A stretch of 64,000 nt of DNA, taken from positions 43,214,001 through 43,278,000 of the forward strand of contig CM060733.1 in the NCBI GenBank assembly GCA_030704615.1, given 5' to 3'. This stretch comes from Takakia lepidozioides (lineage: Eukaryota > Streptophyta > Takakiopsida > Takakiales > Takakiaceae). The notes under the pieces are model-generated. The model did not search any database. It had not been told where the DNA came from and saw only the letters and a program-made list of their open reading frames with translations. This document shows positions 53,880 through 64,000 of this stretch, in pieces; within the stretch, counting starts at the first letter, position 1; each line of letters begins with the position of its first letter. The translations under genes and the position numbers were made by a program.

Positions 53880-54680
53880 ACGTGGAGTACTCATATTCCT
53901 GTGCCTTTGACATGTCCGCAAGGCTTGGGCAAACCAATCATGCAAGAAAACAAATGATCATATCACCGCTGCAAACTTGTTGAAAGATATGGGAGATCTC
54001 ATGTACTATAGAGGTGGACCACGGAACCCAAAAAGAGTGCTTCGGTGGGTTGCAAGGAGAATCCATCGTATGAGGATGAAATATCCGAAAGATCTGGAAT
54101 TTCTTCAGTATACGACCAGTACTGGGCTCCCAAAATAGCAATGTGGTGTACAACATCGCGCCTTGTTCCTCATGCCAGTCAAGACACAAATGCCAGCATT
54201 GAAGCATACCATGGAAATCTGAAGGCAAGACTTGCCATGGGGAAAGGCAAGATGACTGGTCGTAGAGTGGACTGGCTTATATGGGAATTGACTGGTCGTG
54301 TGCTAACACACTACTGGTACGCAATCCATTTGAAGACGCACGGGTTCATACAAAATGACAAACAAGAAAAGTACATTTCCAGTTTGGTGCTTACGGCACG
54401 GGACATTCCAGCGTGCAATGTTACTCTTCCAGAGAGCCCTGGACAGCCAGCCTATGTTCTCAGCACCAATCACCCCGGCATAACATATATTGTTTACAAT
54501 CCGGCGAGCGATTGGGCTTCTTGCACGTGCCCGTGGGCAATGAAGGGAAACTTGTGTAAGCATCAGGTTCAAGTTCTCAAGTTGCTTCACCCTGACTTGC
54601 AGGATGGCCTCATCGTGCGCGTTTTGTGGCACAACTTTGGGAACCATTCACGGAGGATTACTGAACTTGATGTTGGGTAG
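53880..54680 (+). pseudogene. MULE transposase C-terminal part with SWIM zinc finger
   Basis: The reading passes KDMGDLMYYRGGPRNPKRVL and KYPKDLEFLQ; a one-base loss near 54108 shifts the frame. It then runs YDQYWAPKIAMWCTTSRLVP, DTNASIEAYHGNLKARL, WELTGRVLTHYWYAIHLKTH and the SWIM finger CTCPWAMKGNLCKHQ (CxC, CxH ligands all present). SWIM fingers in this position are typical of Mutator-like transposases. The catalytic acidic residues lie in the missing centre. Confidence 0.7.
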
Positions 54681-55698
54681 TACAGCCGATGATGAGGACT
54701 GCAGAAATGGAACGGGCAGACTAGCTGAAGATGACTTTGCGTACGACGAGTGCCCAGCCGAGGTGAACACCTCCGTGGAGCAAGAATTTGTAGACATACT
54801 TCGGATTGTCGGTGATGACAAATATCTGGAGGCACATGTCTTGTCTTGTCTTCGTATCTGTAAAGGCCAACTCGTTGATATACTGGCCAAAAGTGCGGCG
54901 GGAATGTTGCACCCTGCGGCAGCAAAAGCTTTCCGTCCTGTGAATGACAATAACAACATGTCCTTGAAAAAGAAATGGGATTTCGTGGAGGCCTGGAAAA
55001 CGCGGCCTAGAATTTTAAGGAGGACTACGAAAAGGGTGTGTGCCCCTATACCTGCAGCACATATATACTCCACAATTCGGAGGGGATTGCTAAACCGTGA
55101 GCAGAATCCGTGAGCAGAATTCTGCTCACGCTTTTGGATGTGCTCACCTATAATCGCGGACACCTATTCGGCTTAGAGGACCTATTACTGTGGGTAGTGT
55201 CCAGTATAACATGCATACCAATTCATCGTTATGGATGAATGACGGATGAATAATGGATGAATGGACGATGAATGTATGTTGGACGAATGGCACATGGATG
55301 AATGTAGTTTATGGTTGAATACAAAATTAAAAAGCATTTTTGAGTAGTGGTTGCCAAATCCTCTAAGCTCCAGAGTGAACCTCTGCCAACTGCAGAGGGT
55401 TGTGGTTGTCATTTCACCAGGTATCCTAAGTCGAGAGAAATGCTGACACCCAATTGCAAAGAAGGTGGAGAGGCCATTTGGTGCTTTAGTATAAATCGTT
55501 TGAAAACAGCCGATTCATTCCGACGAAGAATATCCACTGCTACTGGAGTCGGAGTCCAAAACGAAGGGAGACCTGTCTATGAAGACACTAGCCTTTGCTC
55601 TGCACAAAATCCTCTCTATCGTAAAGCATAGGAGGGGGAGAAGAGAGAAGACTAAATTTGCAAGCTGCAGCCTCCACATAACATGAAATTTGTAACGT
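54681..55698 (+). other. Transposase tail and subterminal repeats
   Basis: An open frame (54604-55113) follows the SWIM finger and looks like a continued C-terminal exon (DDFAYDECPAEVNTSVEQEF, DDKYLEAHVLSCLRICKG), ending near GTGAGCAGAAT repeats at 55095-55130. At 55225-55320 short GGATGAATG units are repeated. Inverted counterparts of both motifs lie at 57285-57550. Confidence 0.5.
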
Positions 55699-57165
55699 CT
55701 TCTGGTGTGCTATTTGGGATGAATGACATCTACAAATTGTTCGGACCACATAACTTATGATTTGTTGTCATGTCCTTGACCAAAAATCCATGCTGGGTAA
55801 ACGTCAGGTCTTTTACTTGCAAAGCAGGGGTTGGGTTCATTTGCAAGTTTTCCAATTTTTATTTCCGAATGTGCCAGATTAAGGTGTCGTCAACCTTAAT
55901 CTGGTTATTCTTCTGGTGTGTTATTTGGGGTGAATGACATCTACAAATTGCTCGGACCACATAACGTATGATTCGTTGTCATGTCATTCTTTCATGTGAC
56001 CAGAAATCCATGCTGGGTAAACGCTAGGTCTTTTGCTTGCAAAGCAGGGGTTGGGTTCATTCATTTTTTATTTTTATTTTTATTTTTCCCGAATGTATTT
56101 GCAAGTTTTCTAATATATATATTGTTTTATTTTATTTTATTTTTCCCCGAATGTGCCAGATTAAGGTTTAATCTAGCTGGTCTTTGGGTGTGCTATTTGG
56201 GGTGAATGGCATCTACAAATTGCTCGGACCATATAACTTATGATTCGTTGTCATGTCCTTCTTCCATGTGACCAGAAATCCATGCTGGTAAATGCCAGGT
56301 CTTTTGCTTGCAAAGCAGGGGTTGGGTTCATTTGCAAGTTTTCCAATATATATATGTATATATATTTTTTAATTTTTTTTAATTTTTCCCCGAATGTGCC
56401 AGATTAAGGTGGCTGGTCTTTTGGTGTGCTATTTGGGCTGAATGGCATCTACAAATTACTCGGCTTATGATTCGTTGTCATGTCATTCTTCCAGGTGACC
56501 AAAAATCCATGCTGGGTAAATGCCGGGTCTTTTGTTGCAAAGCAAGGGTTGGGTTCATTTGCAAGTTTTCAAAAACAATATTTATTATTTATTATTTTTA
56601 TTTTTTATTTTTTTTCCCCGAATGTGCCAGATTAAGGTGTCGTCAACAACACCTTAATCTGGCTGGTCTTTTGGTGTGCTATTTGGGGTGAATGGCATCT
56701 ACAAATTACTCGGCTTATGATTCGTTGTCATGTCCTTCTTCCAGGTGACCAAAAATCCATGCTGGGTAAACTCCAGGTCTTTTGTTGCAAAGCAAGGGCT
56801 GGGTTCATTTGCAAGTTTTCTATATATATATATATATTATTTTATTATTTTATTTTCCCCGAATGTGCCAGATTAAGGTGTTGTCAACGACACCTTAATC
56901 TCTGGTGTGCTATTTGGGGGTGAATGGCATCTACAAATTGCTTGGCTAATGATTCGTTGTCATGTCCTTCTTCCAGGTGACCAAAAATCCATGCTGGGTA
57001 AACGCCAGGTCTTTTGCTTGCAAGGCAGGGGTTGGGTTCATTTGCAAATTTTCCAAAAAACAAAAAAACAAAATATATATATATATATATATATATTTGT
57101 TTTTTCCCCTCTGAATGTGTCAGATGAAGGTGGCGTTGACGCCAGCTTAATCTGACTGGTCTTCT
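55699..57165 (+). repeat. Tandem array, six units of ~210-270 bp
   Basis: Units start near 55699, 55909, 56181, 56415, 56667 and 56900 with TCTGGTGTGCTATTTGGG. Each carries TGAATG.CATCTACAAATT, GATTCGTTGTCATGTC, AAATCCATGCTGGGTAAA, GGTTGGGTTCATTTGCAA, an A/T-rich run of variable length, CGAATGTGCCAGATTAAGG and a short inverted repeat. It is non-coding. Length differences come mainly from the A/T run. Confidence 0.9.
55886..55916. repeat. Hairpin within tandem unit
   Basis: CCAGATTAAGG and CCTTAATCTGG form an 11-bp perfect stem around about nine bases. Longer versions with CAGATTAAGGTGT.GT arms occur near 56627-56660 and 56868-56900. Confidence 0.7.
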
Positions 57166-58171
57166 GGGCCGGAATTAAGCTTTCGCCAAATTAAAATACA
57201 CTTATTTAAACTCAACAACACATGGATCCCTACGCACATGTTGTTGCAGTTATCCATGGTTCACTCATTTGGGCAATTTTTCATCCGACACTCATTCAAC
57301 GTTCATTCAATGTTCATCCATTCTCTTTTACGTTCATCATAGATACATTCATCTGACAGTTTCACATTCGTGCCACATTGTTGTCATGGAGTCTGTCTGT
57401 CTTCGGTCCGATGGAGAGAAGATTGCGCTCTTGCAGTGGAGTTTGTGTCCACGGCAATAGGCCCACTTGTTCCCTCGCTTTTAGGGTCCGCATCAATAAT
57501 CTGCTCACGCTTACAATCTGCTCACGGATAAGGGAATCTGCTCACAGGTTCAATGATCACCTGCTCCAGACCCGACCTCATAGTCACCCGTCGATCCACC
57601 ATCAAAAAGTTTGTGGCAAAGCGGGTTTCACCCGAGTTCCTAAGGCTGTATTTGGGTTCATGCTTTCTAAACAATGCCAGAGGGATGTGATGATGCACAA
57701 CTTGTGCACTTCCTTGCAAGCCGTTTTACTTGGTCCCCTAAACAGTCCCGCCGTCCGATACGAATTTGCAATGTATACACTCCCCCATGTGCATATGCTT
57801 CCGCGATTTCCGCCCTCATGGGTTCCGTTGTAGTACGAAGGGGTCAAGCCTCTTAGAACAGATGCAAAACGAAGGCGTTAAGCGTATCATGAGGGATCGG
57901 AAGCAGATGACGATATGGAGGACAGATAAGGCAGTAGCATATTCATGACATACAGCCATACCAAAAAGCCCAAGGTTCCCTAAAGCACAACAAAAAGGCA
58001 AAAATAGTGGAAGCATATGCACGATAGTGGCTGTAGAGCCCGCCCTGACAGTCCTGCCATGTTCAGGCACACCCCTCATCATCATCAACGTTGCTCGTGC
58101 ACAAGAAGAAGACGGGCGTGCGTGGAAACGCCTACCGCAACATCGGACAACAAAGAGCCCTCACAAGAGAC
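57166..58171. other. Right subterminal region of the Mutator-like element
   Basis: It contains CATTCAACGTTCATTCA-type repeats (57285-57370) and CTGCTCACG / CTGCTCACA repeats (57498-57550). These are inverted relatives of the motifs at 55225-55320 and 55095-55130. No supported gene in the remainder. Confidence 0.5.
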
Positions 58172-58510
58172 TGGCCGGATTTGGTTTAGGCTCTAAAAAT
58201 GGAGGGCTCAGATGGGATTTAGGAGCGGATGGTCCAGATCGGGCCTTGTCGGCGGACTGGAAGTTGGTGAACTGGCGCAGCAGACTGGCCGGCAGACTAG
58301 CGAGGAGCGGATTCATGAGCGGCGGACTGGCGGGCAGACTGACAGGGTGGACGTGAGGGGACTGGCACAGCGGACCGGCCGCGACGGACAGCCGCGGGCG
58401 CGGTTGTTGCGGCCGCAGGCGCGGCTGGGGGAGGGGGGCGTCCGTGCGCGGGGCCAACCGCTGAGGCCGCGCGTGCGCCATAACGTCGCTAATATTGCAA
58501 AGTGAGAGGC
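58172..58510 (-). repeat. Right terminal inverted repeat of Mutator-like element
   Basis: Read on the minus strand it starts GCCTCTCACTTTGCAATATT, continues AGCGACGTTATGGCGCACGC, and ends near TTTTTAGAGCCTAAACC. It is the partner of 52213-52519. Confidence 0.85.
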
Positions 58511-59713
58511 GCTGTAGAGTACCATTTCACATTTTTTTGGGCCTGTCTTTGTTCCTGACGGTCCTCGACTTATCACTTGCATACAATCACAATCACAATC
58601 ACATGTATCGCATCCGTTGCGAGAGAGAGGATTAAAGGAGCAGCGCTCGAGTCAAAATCATGCTTTGCGGCATGACCCAAATCCCTCCAACGGGTGTGCG
58701 CGTGCATGCCGGGCTGTTTCAATAACCTGCTGGTTGAAAGCAGCTGTATCCAGGGAGGAGTCGTGCAGCCAAAGCTTGCGCGACTACACTTTTGAGCAAT
58801 TCAACATATGAACTACTGTCAGGTTTGTGGGGATAGGATGCCTGCTCTGTTTAATGGTTGTCTACGTGGGGAGATGGGTAGGATCTATGCATTTTTGTTG
58901 TCGTGCTGGGTAGCTGACTGAAGGATGCAGGGATGGAATGTGGATGCAGATCAATTCCAGAGGACCAGATTTCAAGCACAAGAATGTCGACAAGGCATTC
59001 TGAATTGGCAGATACAAGAAACCTGCGTGAGTAGATGGTCAATTGGAGAAGCTGGACGCAACTCGGCAAAAGTCTGCGGCCAGTCCTGGTGGAAGGGGAT
59101 TGTCAGAGTGTTTCCTGTATGTTAGTCGCTCCTCTTGTAGACATACGCCCCTAGCAGACTTCTGAACTTTCTGAAGAGGGAAGTGGATTGACAGATTATT
59201 CCTGTATGCTAGCGCCTCCTCTTGTAGAAATACACCCCTAGCAGTCTTGAAGTTGTTCTGGTCAGTACATGCATCCTGATTATTATGAGACTAGACAGGT
59301 AGCCATCCATTTGATATGTGGGAAACATTTCCTTCCTCGATTTGGACAGAAATGGATCCCAAAAACTATGGGTGCATTGTCGGGTTGACTACAGGGGAGT
59401 ACCCAGCTATTCTGTGGTGTACCTTTCTTGTCAGTGTGAAGGTGAACACAGCTGTCAGATGTGGGTCTTGGTCATGCATGCGGAAGACATCAGTATTGGT
59501 ATTGTCCTTCTTGTGTGAGGTGAAGGACACATCCACACAGTGTTGTGGAAGGTAACCAACTATTATTTCAATATAGCAGCCTGTCCTCATGAAGAAATCT
59601 GTTCTAACGTAGGTAGGAGCTTTCAGGTATAGTAGTTCAGTTCAAGTGTGGGGTTCTGGAGAAACAAAGATTTGAGCCAGAATTGACTCAGGCATATATG
59701 ATTTGAATCAGGC
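58511..59713 (+). other. PPR gene upstream region
   Basis: At 58920-59110 it holds the same leader-like block found at 39330-39520 before another PPR gene. Within 59100-59260 a short direct repeat (TCCTGTATG.TAG, CTCCTCTTGTAGA.ATAC, CCCTAGCAG.CTT) occurs twice. A 20-bp string at 58511-58530 also occurs at 50824-50843. No protein-coding gene is supported. Confidence 0.5.
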
Positions 59714-61885
59714 ATGTCCACTACAACCGCTTTTCAAAGGAGACCAAAAGTTGGAGTCACCAAGAAGTGTTCTGGCACTTGTGGGAATGTCAGAGTCCCC
59801 TATAACGCAGGACAACTGAAAGAGGCACTACAGATTTTGGACCAACCAGGTGTTTCAAGACACACTTATGTCTATCTCTTGCAGGCGTGCATCAAAACGG
59901 AATGCCTAGCAGAGGGGAAGCAGGTGCATGCCCATATTATCCAAAATGGATTCAAGCCAAACATCTTTCTACTCAACACCCTTGTCAACATGTATGCCAA
60001 GTGTGGGAGCATGGTGGATGCACGCCAAGTCTTTGAGACAATGCTTAAACGAGATATGTTTACATGGAACATGCTGATTGGAGGGTATGCCAAGCACGGG
60101 TATGGTAGGGATGCTTTGGAAATCTACAAGAGAATGACAGGGGAAGGGGTCACGCCCGACAGGGTCACATTCATTTGTGTTCTCAATGCATGTGCAAGCC
60201 TGTCAGCCCTGGAAAAGGGTAGCGAGGTCCATGCTGACATCAGCAAAGCTGGAATTCTGCCAGATATCATTTTGAACACTGCCCTCATCACTATGTATAC
60301 CAAATGTGGCAGTATGAAGGATTCGCGTCAAGTGTTTGACAACATGGCTGAACGAAATGTTGTTTCGTGGAGTGCAATCATTGCAGGATATGCTCAGCAT
60401 GGGTGTGGTGGGGAGGCTTTGGAGATGTATGAGGAAATGATACTGCAAGGGGTTATGCCCAACAACATCACGTTCGTTTCTGTTCTCAATGCTTGTGGTA
60501 GCCTGAGAGCTCTGGAAAAGGGCAAAAAGTTCCATGCCGACATCATTCAAGCTGGGATTACACTAGATATTGTTCTGGACACTGCACTTGTTGACATGTA
60601 TTCCAAATGCGGGAGCATGAAGGATGCCCGTCTAGTATTCAACAATATGGCTAAACGAAATGTTGTGTCGTGGAGTGCAATCATTGCAGGATATGCTCAG
60701 CATGGGTGTGGTAGGGAGGCTTTAAAGATCTACAAGCAAATGGTACAGGAAGGAGTGACTCCCAATAAAGTCACATTCATTGGTGTTCTCAATGCATGTG
60801 CCAGCCTAACAGCCCTGGAAAAAGGAATAGAAGTCCATACTGACATCATGAAAGCTGGAATTGCACCAGATATCATTCTGGACACTGCCCTTGTCGCTAT
60901 GTATGCCAAATGTGGGAGTGTAAAGAATGCTCGCCGAGTGTTTGACAACATGGCTCAACGAAATGTGGTTTCATGGAGTGCACTAATTGCAGGATATGGT
61001 CAGCATGGTTGTGGTTTGGAAGCACTGCAACTATTTGAACAAATGCAGCAGGAAGGCTTGAAGCCGAACAATATCACCTTTAAATGTCTTCTCTCTGCAT
61101 GTAGCCATGCAGGTCTTGTAGATAAAGGGAGTCACTACTTTCATTCCATGAGTCAAGATCATGGCTTCACTCCTGCAGTTGAGCATTTTGGTTGTATGGT
61201 GGACCTTCTTGGCCGTGCTGGGCGATTGGATGAGGCAGAGGACTTCATCAACAAAATGCCAATCCAACCAGATACCGTGGTATGGAGGTCCTTGCTTGGT
61301 GCCTGCAAACTTCATGCTAATGTGGGGCTCGCAGAACGTGCGGCAAAATGCCTTCTCGAGTTGGATCCAGAAGACTCTCCAACTTATGAGCTATTGTCAA
61401 GCATTTATGCTATGGCTGGCAGGTGGGAGGATCAAGCAAAGGTGAGGGAAATGATGAAGGACAGAGGTGTCAGAAAGGAGCCAGAGCGCTGCTACATTGA
61501 GATCGACAACCAGGTTCATAAATTTGTTGTGAAAGACAGATTACATCCACAAATCAAGGAAGTTCATGCTGAGCTGAAGAGATTGTCTGGGCATATGAAG
61601 GAGGCAGGGTATGTGCCTGACGTACGCGTTGTGTTTTATGACAAGGAGGAGACGAAGGAGTATGCTCTTTGCAACCACAGCGAGATGCTGGCCATTGCTT
61701 TTGGGCTGATCACCACCCCCTCTGGGATGCCTCTCTACATTATCAAGAATCTTCTGGTGTGTGGTGATTGCCACACAGCCACCAAGTTCATCTCAAAGAT
61801 TGTTGGGCGGGCTGTAGTCATACGAGATGCCAGCCACTTTCATCACTTTCAGGATGGGGTTTGTTCTTGTGGGGACTACTGGTGA
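59714..61885 (+). CDS. PPR-DYW RNA-editing factor
   Basis: An intact frame of 723 residues runs from ATG 59714 to TGA 61883-61885. After ~45 residues come P/L/S motif sets (LLNTLVNMYAKCGSMVDARQ, NVVSWSAIIAGYAQHGCGGE and further sets), then E1/E2 (MPIQPDTVVWRSLLGACKLH, YAMAGRWEDQAKVREMMKDR, IEIDNQVHKFVVKDR) and [16 protein letters not shown] with the HxE site, CGDCHTATKF, and CSCGDYW at the end. The protein should bind an organellar RNA and convert a specific C to U. A truncated copy of residues ~325-685 lies at 50845-51908. The target is unknown. Confidence 0.93.
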   Translation: MSTTTAFQRRPKVGVTKKCSGTCGNVRVPYNAGQLKEALQILDQPGVSRHTYVYLLQACIKTECLAEGKQVHAHIIQNGFKPNIFLLNTLVNMYAKCGSMVDARQVFETMLKRDMFTWNMLIGGYAKHGYGRDALEIYKRMTGEGVTPDRVTFICVLNACASLSALEKGSEVHADISKAGILPDIILNTALITMYTKCGSMKDSRQVFDNMAERNVVSWSAIIAGYAQHGCGGEALEMYEEMILQGVMPNNITFVSVLNACGSLRALEKGKKFHADIIQAGITLDIVLDTALVDMYSKCGSMKDARLVFNNMAKRNVVSWSAIIAGYAQHGCGREALKIYKQMVQEGVTPNKVTFIGVLNACASLTALEKGIEVHTDIMKAGIAPDIILDTALVAMYAKCGSVKNARRVFDNMAQRNVVSWSALIAGYGQHGCGLEALQLFEQMQQEGLKPNNITFKCLLSACSHAGLVDKGSHYFHSMSQDHGFTPAVEHFGCMVDLLGRAGRLDEAEDFINKMPIQPDTVVWRSLLGACKLHANVGLAERAAKCLLELDPEDSPTYELLSSIYAMAGRWEDQAKVREMMKDRGVRKEPERCYIEIDNQVHKFVVKDRLHPQIKEVHAELKRLSGHMKEAGYVPDVRVVFYDKEETKEYALCNHSEMLAIAFGLITTPSGMPLYIIKNLLVCGDCHTATKFISKIVGRAVVIRDASHFHHFQDGVCSCGDYW

Positions 61886-62456
61886 AGTGATTATAGCCAA
61901 CTAGTCTGGCTTGAGTACAGACCAAGTTCTGGAAAGACCATGCAGCTCAAAAGCTTTCAGACAAACTACCCGTGCAGGGGCATGTTGGCCCTGTTCTCCT
62001 CTTCCATTCCTGCTGCACATGCATTACACTTGAAGAGAAGAATTGATTGCTGAGACCGGTGCTGTGCTTAGCGGTACAGCCATGTTTGGCAAGGGCAGGG
62101 ATCCCATGCTTTCTGTGAAGTTAAGAAGTTATCTTTATTCCTCAGAAACAGGGGCTGTGAAAATTTGGTAGCCATTTCATGGTCATGCCTGCAGCTCCTT
62201 CAGAAAGGACCACAATCATGGTCTCCTCCAATCTGGCTTGGCTGTAAGAACCCCTTCTATTGCAATGTTCACTTCACCACTGTTATTGGGGGTGAGTCTG
62301 GGCTTTTCGGCGTCACCCACAGGAAGATTGACTCCAGTGTGGGTATCTGACGATACTATGTAAACACAGGAAAATAATATTCATGCACCTGGGCACAAAC
62401 GCTCTCTACATATGAAGCACAGATTACAGTAAGTTGAATTTAGGTCAGGGAGGTAT
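61886..62456. other. Intergenic spacer between convergent genes
   Basis: 3' flanks of the PPR gene and, on the other strand, of the hydrolase gene. No further gene or repeat seen. Confidence 0.5.
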
Positions 62457-63682
62457 TTATTCAAGTAAATGATGCACCCACTCATTGAGCACACCTGTGG
62501 ATCCATACCAGGGTCTAGTCTTATCGCTTGCCCCCACTGGGGAGTGGTAAACCCCCTCAAATGTGACATTTAAAGCCTCGTTTAAGTGGGCTGATATCTC
62601 GGGCACAACTCCATCCCCCCATACATCTGCCTGGCCACAAACCTGTTAAATGTTCAAAAGCCCACAAACATTCAATCTCAGCAAATATTGCCAAATACAA
62701 TAGATGTGAAGCATGTTGCCAAGAAGCACCAGGAGAGAGAGTCTTTACGCATAAGAAAAGGTGTCAACTCCCAGAGCTTAGGTTGAAAAACACAGCACTT
62801 GAAGAGTTACACAGATAAATCCCAATGCACAGAAAGGAAGTAGAGAAGAAGGATTCCCCAAAAATGGTAAGAAGAGATTGACAGACCTGTTTGTAGCCCT
62901 GTCCAACAATACGCGCTCGCAGGGTGGGAGGAGCTGGTTTCACAACCCTGCCCTCCACCACCTCTCCCACACCTGGCTCTAGGTTTCCTTCCTCTGCTGC
63001 GGATACCAAAACATTCCCATCTGGGCCCTCAACAATACCAATACCAGTTGCTGCAACTGTTGAAGCATCTTCAGTGAAAAACTTGTCACCCTTCAAATAC
63101 CTGCATTCAAGGTTTACACAGATGGTTAAACGAGTCTCTCTTTCTCGACTCTCCCCCAGCCTCACTTCCTCCTCCCTCCGTGGCAATAACAGCAATCTGA
63201 GTAGTAGTAATAATCTAAAAGAGTGCAAGGGCCCAAATCTCACAAGATATAATCAATTTCTGAGAATACAAACTGCTCTTCCACTTGAAACTAAATTGAA
63301 GATGATCTGGAGTCCAACGAATGCAATGTACCTGCCTGCAATGCAAACATACTTTACGTCGGGTGCATGGAAGGCTCCAGGGCAGTTTTCTTCCACATAA
63401 TAGAGGAGACCCCTTGTTTGGTCAATCACCCCAGGAACGCCCCTGGGAGGAGGTCTGCAGCCCGGTACACTGAGTTGTCAAGGAAAGCTTTTGTTTCATG
63501 ACAATCACGAAAACATAGTGTCACCATCCAAACAATGGACTGGTAGATATTGCTTTGTACATACAAGTGAGGTGTCCCGAGAGTGAGAAGGAGAGCAATG
63601 TCTTCAGTGCCGTAGCTGGCCAGGAAAACTCGTGCCAGCCATCCACCCGCAGAGTGCCCTATCAATGACACCTTCGTCCCCT
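62457..63682 (-). CDS. Alpha/beta-hydrolase (PGAP1/lipase-like), 3' exons
   Basis: Exons 63682-63565, 63454-63332, 63100-62887 and 62642-62457 (stop TAA) join with matching phases. They encode VSLIGHSAGGWLARVFLASY, in which GHSAGG carries the nucleophile Ser of the elbow, then LLLTLGTPHL, PPPRGVPGVIDQTRGLLYYV, DVKYVCIAG, a long loop (GDKFFTEDASTVAATGIGIV) and QADVWGDGVVPEISAHLNEA (catalytic Asp candidate in DGVVP), VYHSPV with the catalytic His, and a C terminus NEWVHHLLE. This layout matches plant serine hydrolases related to lipases/PGAP1, often plastid-targeted, with unknown substrate. The 5' exons are not identified and probably lie beyond the window. Confidence 0.85.
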
Positions 63683-64000
63683 CTGCCACAGACATAATTA
63701 GTCTATGCCCCAGAGGGGAACTGGATTCATGTGATGAATGCAGCTTGGTTGCAGCGCCAATCGCTCTGGAAGTCAACTGACACACTCCTAAAAAGTCCTT
63801 ACAATAACCTGACCAGAGCCCTGCAACGGAACGTAAGTTGGCAAGGAGCAGTCAGGAGTAACACATATGCCCTTGGAGAATGAGAATGAGAATGAGCTGA
63901 GAGGCTACATGAGTTAAGAAATAGCTTCACTTGACCCAACACTTCAGGCAGGCAAAGAAAGGAAGATGAAAAGAGTGGGTGGAAGGAAGTGGTAAGAGAT
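63683..64000 (-). other. Intron or upstream part of the hydrolase gene
   Basis: A possible small exon after TTGCAG near 63815 (GGCTCTGGTCAG) is not secure. A GAGAATGAGAATGAGAATGAG short repeat lies at about 63879-63897. Confidence 0.35.

Larger units (their letters stand above)
52213..58510 (+). mobile_element. Mutator-like DNA transposon, degenerate
   Basis: This 6.3-kb segment is bounded by ~300-bp inverted repeats. Between them on the plus strand lie a transposase N-terminal part (52550-53450), a repeat-filled gap replacing the centre (53470-53830), a transposase C-terminal part with SWIM finger (53880-54690), further coding remains (to 55110), a 240-bp tandem array (55699-57165) and a subterminal region. 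Long inverted ends plus a SWIM-type transposase fit MULEs. A 9-bp target duplication is not obvious at the ends. The DDE core is not found. Confidence 0.7.

Noticed and set aside
55699-57165. CRISPR array
   Set aside because: Units are ~240 bp with no short regular repeats and unique spacers; eukaryotic context.

Overview
The window is nuclear DNA of a land plant, most likely a fern or another seed-free vascular plant. The evidence is a spliced plastid-type ClpB gene, several intron-poor PLS-class pentatricopeptide repeat (PPR) genes with DYW editing domains, and a dense background of decayed Gypsy, Copia, LINE, SINE, CACTA and Mutator-like elements. Species assignment is inference; no rRNA or organellar marker is present.

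Layout. 1-2.6 kb: the 3' end of a Gypsy element (integrase plus PHD finger) and its terminal repeats, with a CTAGTGG minisatellite. 2.6-4.7 kb: a Copia fragment with its 3' LTR. 5.6-7.6 kb: exons of a host gene with dsRNA-binding-like segments, a coiled coil and a C-terminal RING finger. 7.7-8.8 kb: a tRNA-derived SINE and rearranged LINE pieces. 8.8-16.4 kb: two head-to-tail partial copies of the same Gypsy family. The left copy keeps gag, zinc knuckles and protease. The right copy keeps a C5-cytosine DNA methyltransferase fused in frame to reverse transcriptase, then RNase H, integrase and a PHD finger. 17-31.7 kb: PPR relics, Gypsy relics, further 5' pieces of the methyltransferase family, solo LTR-like modules, and a CACTA end next to an exon-bearing fragment of a nuclease/kinase-like gene. 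32.0-38.7 kb: a complete ten-exon ClpB (Hsp100) gene on the minus strand, for which a 1023-residue product can be spliced. 40-62 kb: a cluster of PPR loci (two intact DYW genes, one truncated gene, one recent partial duplicate and one relic), interrupted by a 6.3-kb Mutator-like element with ~300-bp inverted ends, a SWIM-finger transposase remnant and a ~240-bp tandem array. 62.5-63.7 kb: the 3' exons of an alpha/beta-hydrolase.

The most notable system is the Gypsy family whose inferred polyprotein order is gag - protease - C5 DNA methyltransferase - RT - RNase H - integrase - PHD finger. It would give one mobile element both a DNA-methylation writer and a chromatin reader. Every copy here is broken. 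Nearly all its in-frame stops are TAG, with a few TGA and no TAA, a pattern expected if methylated CHG and CG sites decayed by deamination.

Among host genes, ClpB (plastid protein disaggregation) and the DYW-PPR proteins (organellar C-to-U RNA editing) are both expected to act in organelles. Nothing shows that they are co-regulated.
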